DNA from: Gammaproteobacteria bacterium
Lineage (GTDB): Bacteria; Pseudomonadota; Gammaproteobacteria; Burkholderiales; Burkholderiaceae_E
Length of the DNA stretch: 7,055 bases
NCBI GenBank assembly: GCA_030425615.1
Contig: JAUIAI010000130.1
Span: forward strand, 1-7,055
Direction of reading: 5' to 3'
Shown: positions 4,808-7,055 of the stretch, in pieces
Layout of the letters: each line of letters starts with the position of its first letter
How positions within the stretch are numbered: position 1 is the stretch's first letter
Notes under the pieces: generated by a model
Seen by the model: the letters and a program-made list of their open reading frames with translations, nothing else
The model's database searches: none
Told to the model about the DNA's origin: nothing
Made by a program: the position numbers and the translations under genes

Positions 4808-6706
4808 ATGAACCAGGCAACGGAAGCCCAGCGCTTCGACATCGCCGCGCCATCCTATGTGCGCCACAAGAAACTGCTGGAGTGGGTGGCGGGAATCGCC
4901 GCGCTCGCGAAGCCGGACCGGGTGGTATGGGCCGACGGCAGTCAGGCCGAATACGACCGGCTCTGTCAGGAGATGGTCGAGTCCGGTACGCTGAGGCGGC
5001 TGAACGCCGAGTTGCGCCCGAACTCGTATCTGGCCTGGTCGGATCCCAGCGACGTCGCGCGGGTCGAGGACCGTACGTTCATCTGCAGCGACAAGGCCGA
5101 GGACGCGGGCCCGACCAACAACTGGGAAGCCCCTCAGAAGATGCGTGCCACGCTGAACGGCCTGTTCGACGGCTGTATGCGCGGACGCACCCTGTACGTG
5201 ATCCCGTTCTCGATGGGGCCGCTCGGTTCTCCGATTGCACAGATTGGCGTGGAGCTGTCCGACTCTCCGTATGTCGTGGTCAACATGAAGCTGATGACCC
5301 GCATGGGCAAGGAAGTCTTCGATGTCCTTGGCGACGACGGAGAGTTCGTGCCCTGCGTTCACTCGGTGGGCATGCCGCTGGTGGATGCGCATGGCAATCG
5401 CCGGGATGACGTCGCCTGGCCGTGCAACGACACGAAATACATCGTCCACTTTCCGGCCACCCGTGAAATCTGGTCGTTCGGCTCCGGCTACGGTGGCAAC
5501 GCGCTGCTCGGCAAGAAGTGTTTCGCCCTGCGTATCGCCTCCACGATGGGCCGCGCGCAGGCCGACACGGACGGCGTGGGCTGGCTGGCCGAACACATGC
5601 TGATCCTCGGAGTCACCTCTCCGGAGGGTCGCAAGTATCACGTGGCGGCCGCGTTCCCGTCCGCCTGCGGCAAGACCAACTTCGCGATGCTGATTCCGCC
5701 CCAGGCGTACAAGGGCTGGAAGGTCAACACCATCGGCGACGATATCGCCTGGATCAAGCCGCGTACGGATCCGTCCACCGGCCGCACGCGCCTGTACGCG
5801 ATCAACCCGGAGGCCGGCTACTTCGGCGTGGCGCCCGGAACGAACGAGCACACCAACTACAACTGCATGGCGTCGCTGCGCGAGAACGTGATCTTCACCA
5901 ATGTCGCGCTCACGGACGACGGCGACGTCTGGTGGGAAGGCATGGGTGAAGCGCCGGCGCACTGCCTGGACTGGCAGGGGCGCGACTGGACCCCGGAAAT
6001 CAGTCGTGAGCAGAACCGCAAGGCCGCACACCCGAACGCCCGCTTCACCGTGGCCGCGGATCAGAACCCCGCGATCGATGCAGACTGGGACAATCCCTCC
6101 GGCGTGGCGATCGATGCCTTCGTATTCGGCGGTCGCCGGTCGAACACCGTACCGCTGGTGACCGAATCGCGCAGCTGGGCGGAAGGCGTGTACATGGCCG
6201 CCACCATGGGTTCGGAAACGACGGCTGCCGCGGCCGGCAAACAGGGCGTCGTACGGCGTGACCCCTTCGCGATGCTCCCGTTCTGCGGCTACAACATGGG
6301 CGATTACTTCGGCCACTGGCTCGGGCTCGGTGAGAAGCTCGAGGCCCGTCAGGCCGATCTGCCCAGGATCTTCTGCGTGAACTGGTTCCGCACGAATGCG
6401 AACGGCAAGTTCATCTGGCCGGGCTTCGGCGAGAACATGCGTGTCCTGAAGTGGATGCTCGAGCGCATCGAAGGGAAGGGCGAAGGGGTCGAGCACGTGC
6501 TCGGCGTGACGCCGCGTTACGGGGACATCGACTGGACCGGCCTGGAGTTCTCCCGCGAGGACTTCGCGGCGATCACGTCGATCGACGTACAGGCGTGGAC
6601 CGAGGAACTGGCGCTTCACTCCAAGCTCTTCGACCAGCTCCAGGAACGCCTGCCCGCGGTGTTGCCGCAGATCCGCGATTCGCTCCGACAGCGCCTTGCC
6701 GCCTGA
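4808..6706 (+). CDS. pckG: Phosphoenolpyruvate carboxykinase (GTP)
   Basis: The 632-residue cytosolic enzyme interconverts oxaloacetate + GTP and PEP + CO2 + GDP, the first committed step of gluconeogenesis from TCA intermediates. Signatures include the substrate-region sequence FSMGPLGSPIAQIGVELSDS, the metal-ligand candidates K236/K237 (LLGKKCFALR) and H263 (LAEHMLI), and the GTP-type P-loop FPSACGKTN with the family's reactive cysteine at C287 and K289. The kinase-2 aspartates are D311/D312 (GDDIAW), followed by NPEAGYFGVAPGTN. These mark the GTP class, not the ATP-dependent PckA of many bacteria. About six extra residues lie between the Lys and His metal ligands compared with the animal enzyme as I remember it, and two extra follow the P-loop. 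No frameshift is seen. The gene is divergent from the hydratase operon and overlaps or abuts the downstream methyltransferase. Confidence 0.98.
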   Translation: MNQATEAQRFDIAAPSYVRHKKLLEWVAGIAALAKPDRVVWADGSQAEYDRLCQEMVESGTLRRLNAELRPNSYLAWSDPSDVARVEDRTFICSDKAEDAGPTNNWEAPQKMRATLNGLFDGCMRGRTLYVIPFSMGPLGSPIAQIGVELSDSPYVVVNMKLMTRMGKEVFDVLGDDGEFVPCVHSVGMPLVDAHGNRRDDVAWPCNDTKYIVHFPATREIWSFGSGYGGNALLGKKCFALRIASTMGRAQADTDGVGWLAEHMLILGVTSPEGRKYHVAAAFPSACGKTNFAMLIPPQAYKGWKVNTIGDDIAWIKPRTDPSTGRTRLYAINPEAGYFGVAPGTNEHTNYNCMASLRENVIFTNVALTDDGDVWWEGMGEAPAHCLDWQGRDWTPEISREQNRKAAHPNARFTVAADQNPAIDADWDNPSGVAIDAFVFGGRRSNTVPLVTESRSWAEGVYMAATMGSETTAAAAGKQGVVRRDPFAMLPFCGYNMGDYFGHWLGLGEKLEARQADLPRIFCVNWFRTNANGKFIWPGFGENMRVLKWMLERIEGKGEGVEHVLGVTPRYGDIDWTGLEFSREDFAAITSIDVQAWTEELALHSKLFDQLQERLPAVLPQIRDSLRQRLAA

Positions 6707-7055
6707 CGGACGCCAGAACGAACAACCGGCCTCCGGGCCGGGCCGGCCGGGTGGTGACGCGGAGGAGACCATCCGGCGGCGTTCGGTCGAGCGCTACCGC
6801 CGGCACGCCCTTCACTACGATTCCAGTGTCGATCGCACCTGGGCGATCCGCGAGGCGGCGGTCGCCCGCCTGGCACTCGTGCCGGGCGATCGCGTGCTGG
6901 ACGTCGGTTGCGGTACCGGTCTGAGTTTCGATCTGCTCCGAGCGGCCGTCGGTGACGACGGATGGGTCATCGGAGTCGAGCAGAGTCCGGAGATGGCGGA
7001 GCGGGCTCGCGCGCGTATCGCGCGCAAGCAGTGGACGAACGTGTGTCTGATCGAA
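6696..7055 (+). CDS. Class I SAM-dependent methyltransferase (N-terminal part, runs off the window)
   Basis: The frame with codons starting at 6696 is open to the right edge, giving about 120 residues. SAM-binding motif I is VLDVGCGTG (codons from 6894), followed by the post-I acidic strand end VIGVEQSPEM, where the Glu would bind the ribose hydroxyls. A region RYRRHALHYDSS before motif I is typical of small-molecule or lipid methyltransferases of the UbiE-like group. No in-frame ATG or usable GTG exists upstream of motif I, so the start is probably the TTG at 6696, overlapping the end of pckG by 11 nt. I see no ribosome binding site for it, so translational coupling to pckG is likely. The substrate is unknown because the C-terminal part is missing. 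Confidence 0.85.
   Translation, partial: MPPDGRQNEQPASGPGRPGGDAEETIRRRSVERYRRHALHYDSSVDRTWAIREAAVARLALVPGDRVLDVGCGTGLSFDLLRAAVGDDGWVIGVEQSPEMAERARARIARKQWTNVCLIE
6726..6741 (+). other. Hairpin with a cUCCGg tetraloop after pckG
   Basis: CCGGCC-TCCG-GGCCGG forms a perfect 6-bp all-GC stem closed by a C-G pair over UCCG, a member of the very stable UNCG tetraloop class. It begins 19 nt after the pckG stop and lies within the first codons of the methyltransferase frame. No T-run follows, so it is not a standard intrinsic terminator. It could protect the pckG message end or modulate methyltransferase translation; a chance structure in GC-rich coding DNA is also possible. Confidence 0.5.

Noticed and set aside
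4461..4811. 116-codon plus-strand frame in the region before pckG
   Set aside because: The composition is Arg/Pro/Ser/Ala-rich, there is no Shine-Dalgarno and no motif, and it overlaps the pckG start. It cannot be fully excluded.
4295..6772. 825-codon open frame on the minus strand, antisense to pckG
   Set aside because: It covers the whole of a certain gene on the other strand. The translation is His/Arg/Val/Gly-rich with no recognisable motif, as expected when the sense gene has strong GC third-position bias that removes antisense stops.
6451..6924. 157-codon plus-strand frame across the pckG/methyltransferase junction
   Set aside because: It is out of frame with both pckG and the methyltransferase motif I, and its translation is low-complexity Arg/Ala/Gly.
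7009..7025. CGCGCG-TAT-CGCGCG-like hairpin near the right edge
   Set aside because: It lies inside methyltransferase coding sequence and is explained by repeated Arg/Ala codons (RARARIAR).

Overview
This GC-rich bacterial window (about 7 kb) has the codon character of a high-GC proteobacterium: almost every real gene drags long open shadow frames along with it. Shine-Dalgarno sites of the AGGAGG type precede two genes. A GTP-dependent PEP carboxykinase occurs in several beta- and gammaproteobacteria as well as actinobacteria, so the taxon is an inference and I do not name a genus. I see no transposase, integrase, tRNA, rRNA, CRISPR array or recognisable defence system.

Layout, left to right. 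Positions 3-104 (+) look like the last 33 codons of a gene that begins outside the window. A short-chain dehydrogenase/reductase (119-889, +) follows 14 nt later behind a strong ribosome binding site. It ends tail to tail, 21 nt away, with a 425-residue protein of unknown function (911-2188, -). That protein is preceded 28 nt upstream on the same strand by a 58-residue predicted membrane hairpin protein (2217-2393, -), too short for ordinary ORF cut-offs. A 179-nt gap (2394-2572) holds a perfect 24-bp palindrome. Then come two closely spaced minus-strand enzyme genes: a PLP-dependent threonine/serine dehydratase-like protein (2573-3502) and, upstream and transcribed first, a 2-keto-4-pentenoate hydratase / oxalocrotonate decarboxylase family protein (3523-4341). 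A 466-nt divergent intergenic region (4342-4807) separates these from a GTP-type PEP carboxykinase (4808-6706, +). Last is a class I SAM-dependent methyltransferase that runs off the right edge (about 6696 to beyond 7055, +). It has no ATG start and probably overlaps the end of pck.

How the genes may work together. The hydratase and the PLP dehydratase are 20 nt apart and very likely co-transcribed. Both families make or act on 2-oxo acids (or their enol and enamine forms), so a small catabolic module feeding pyruvate, 2-oxobutyrate or similar products is reasonable. PEP carboxykinase, transcribed divergently from the same intergenic region, turns oxaloacetate into PEP when cells grow on organic acids; sharing that region could allow joint control, but this is inference. 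The 58-aa and 425-aa pair is the only part of the window whose biology I cannot assign to a known family, and so the best candidate for something undescribed. The other enzymes are ordinary metabolic genes.
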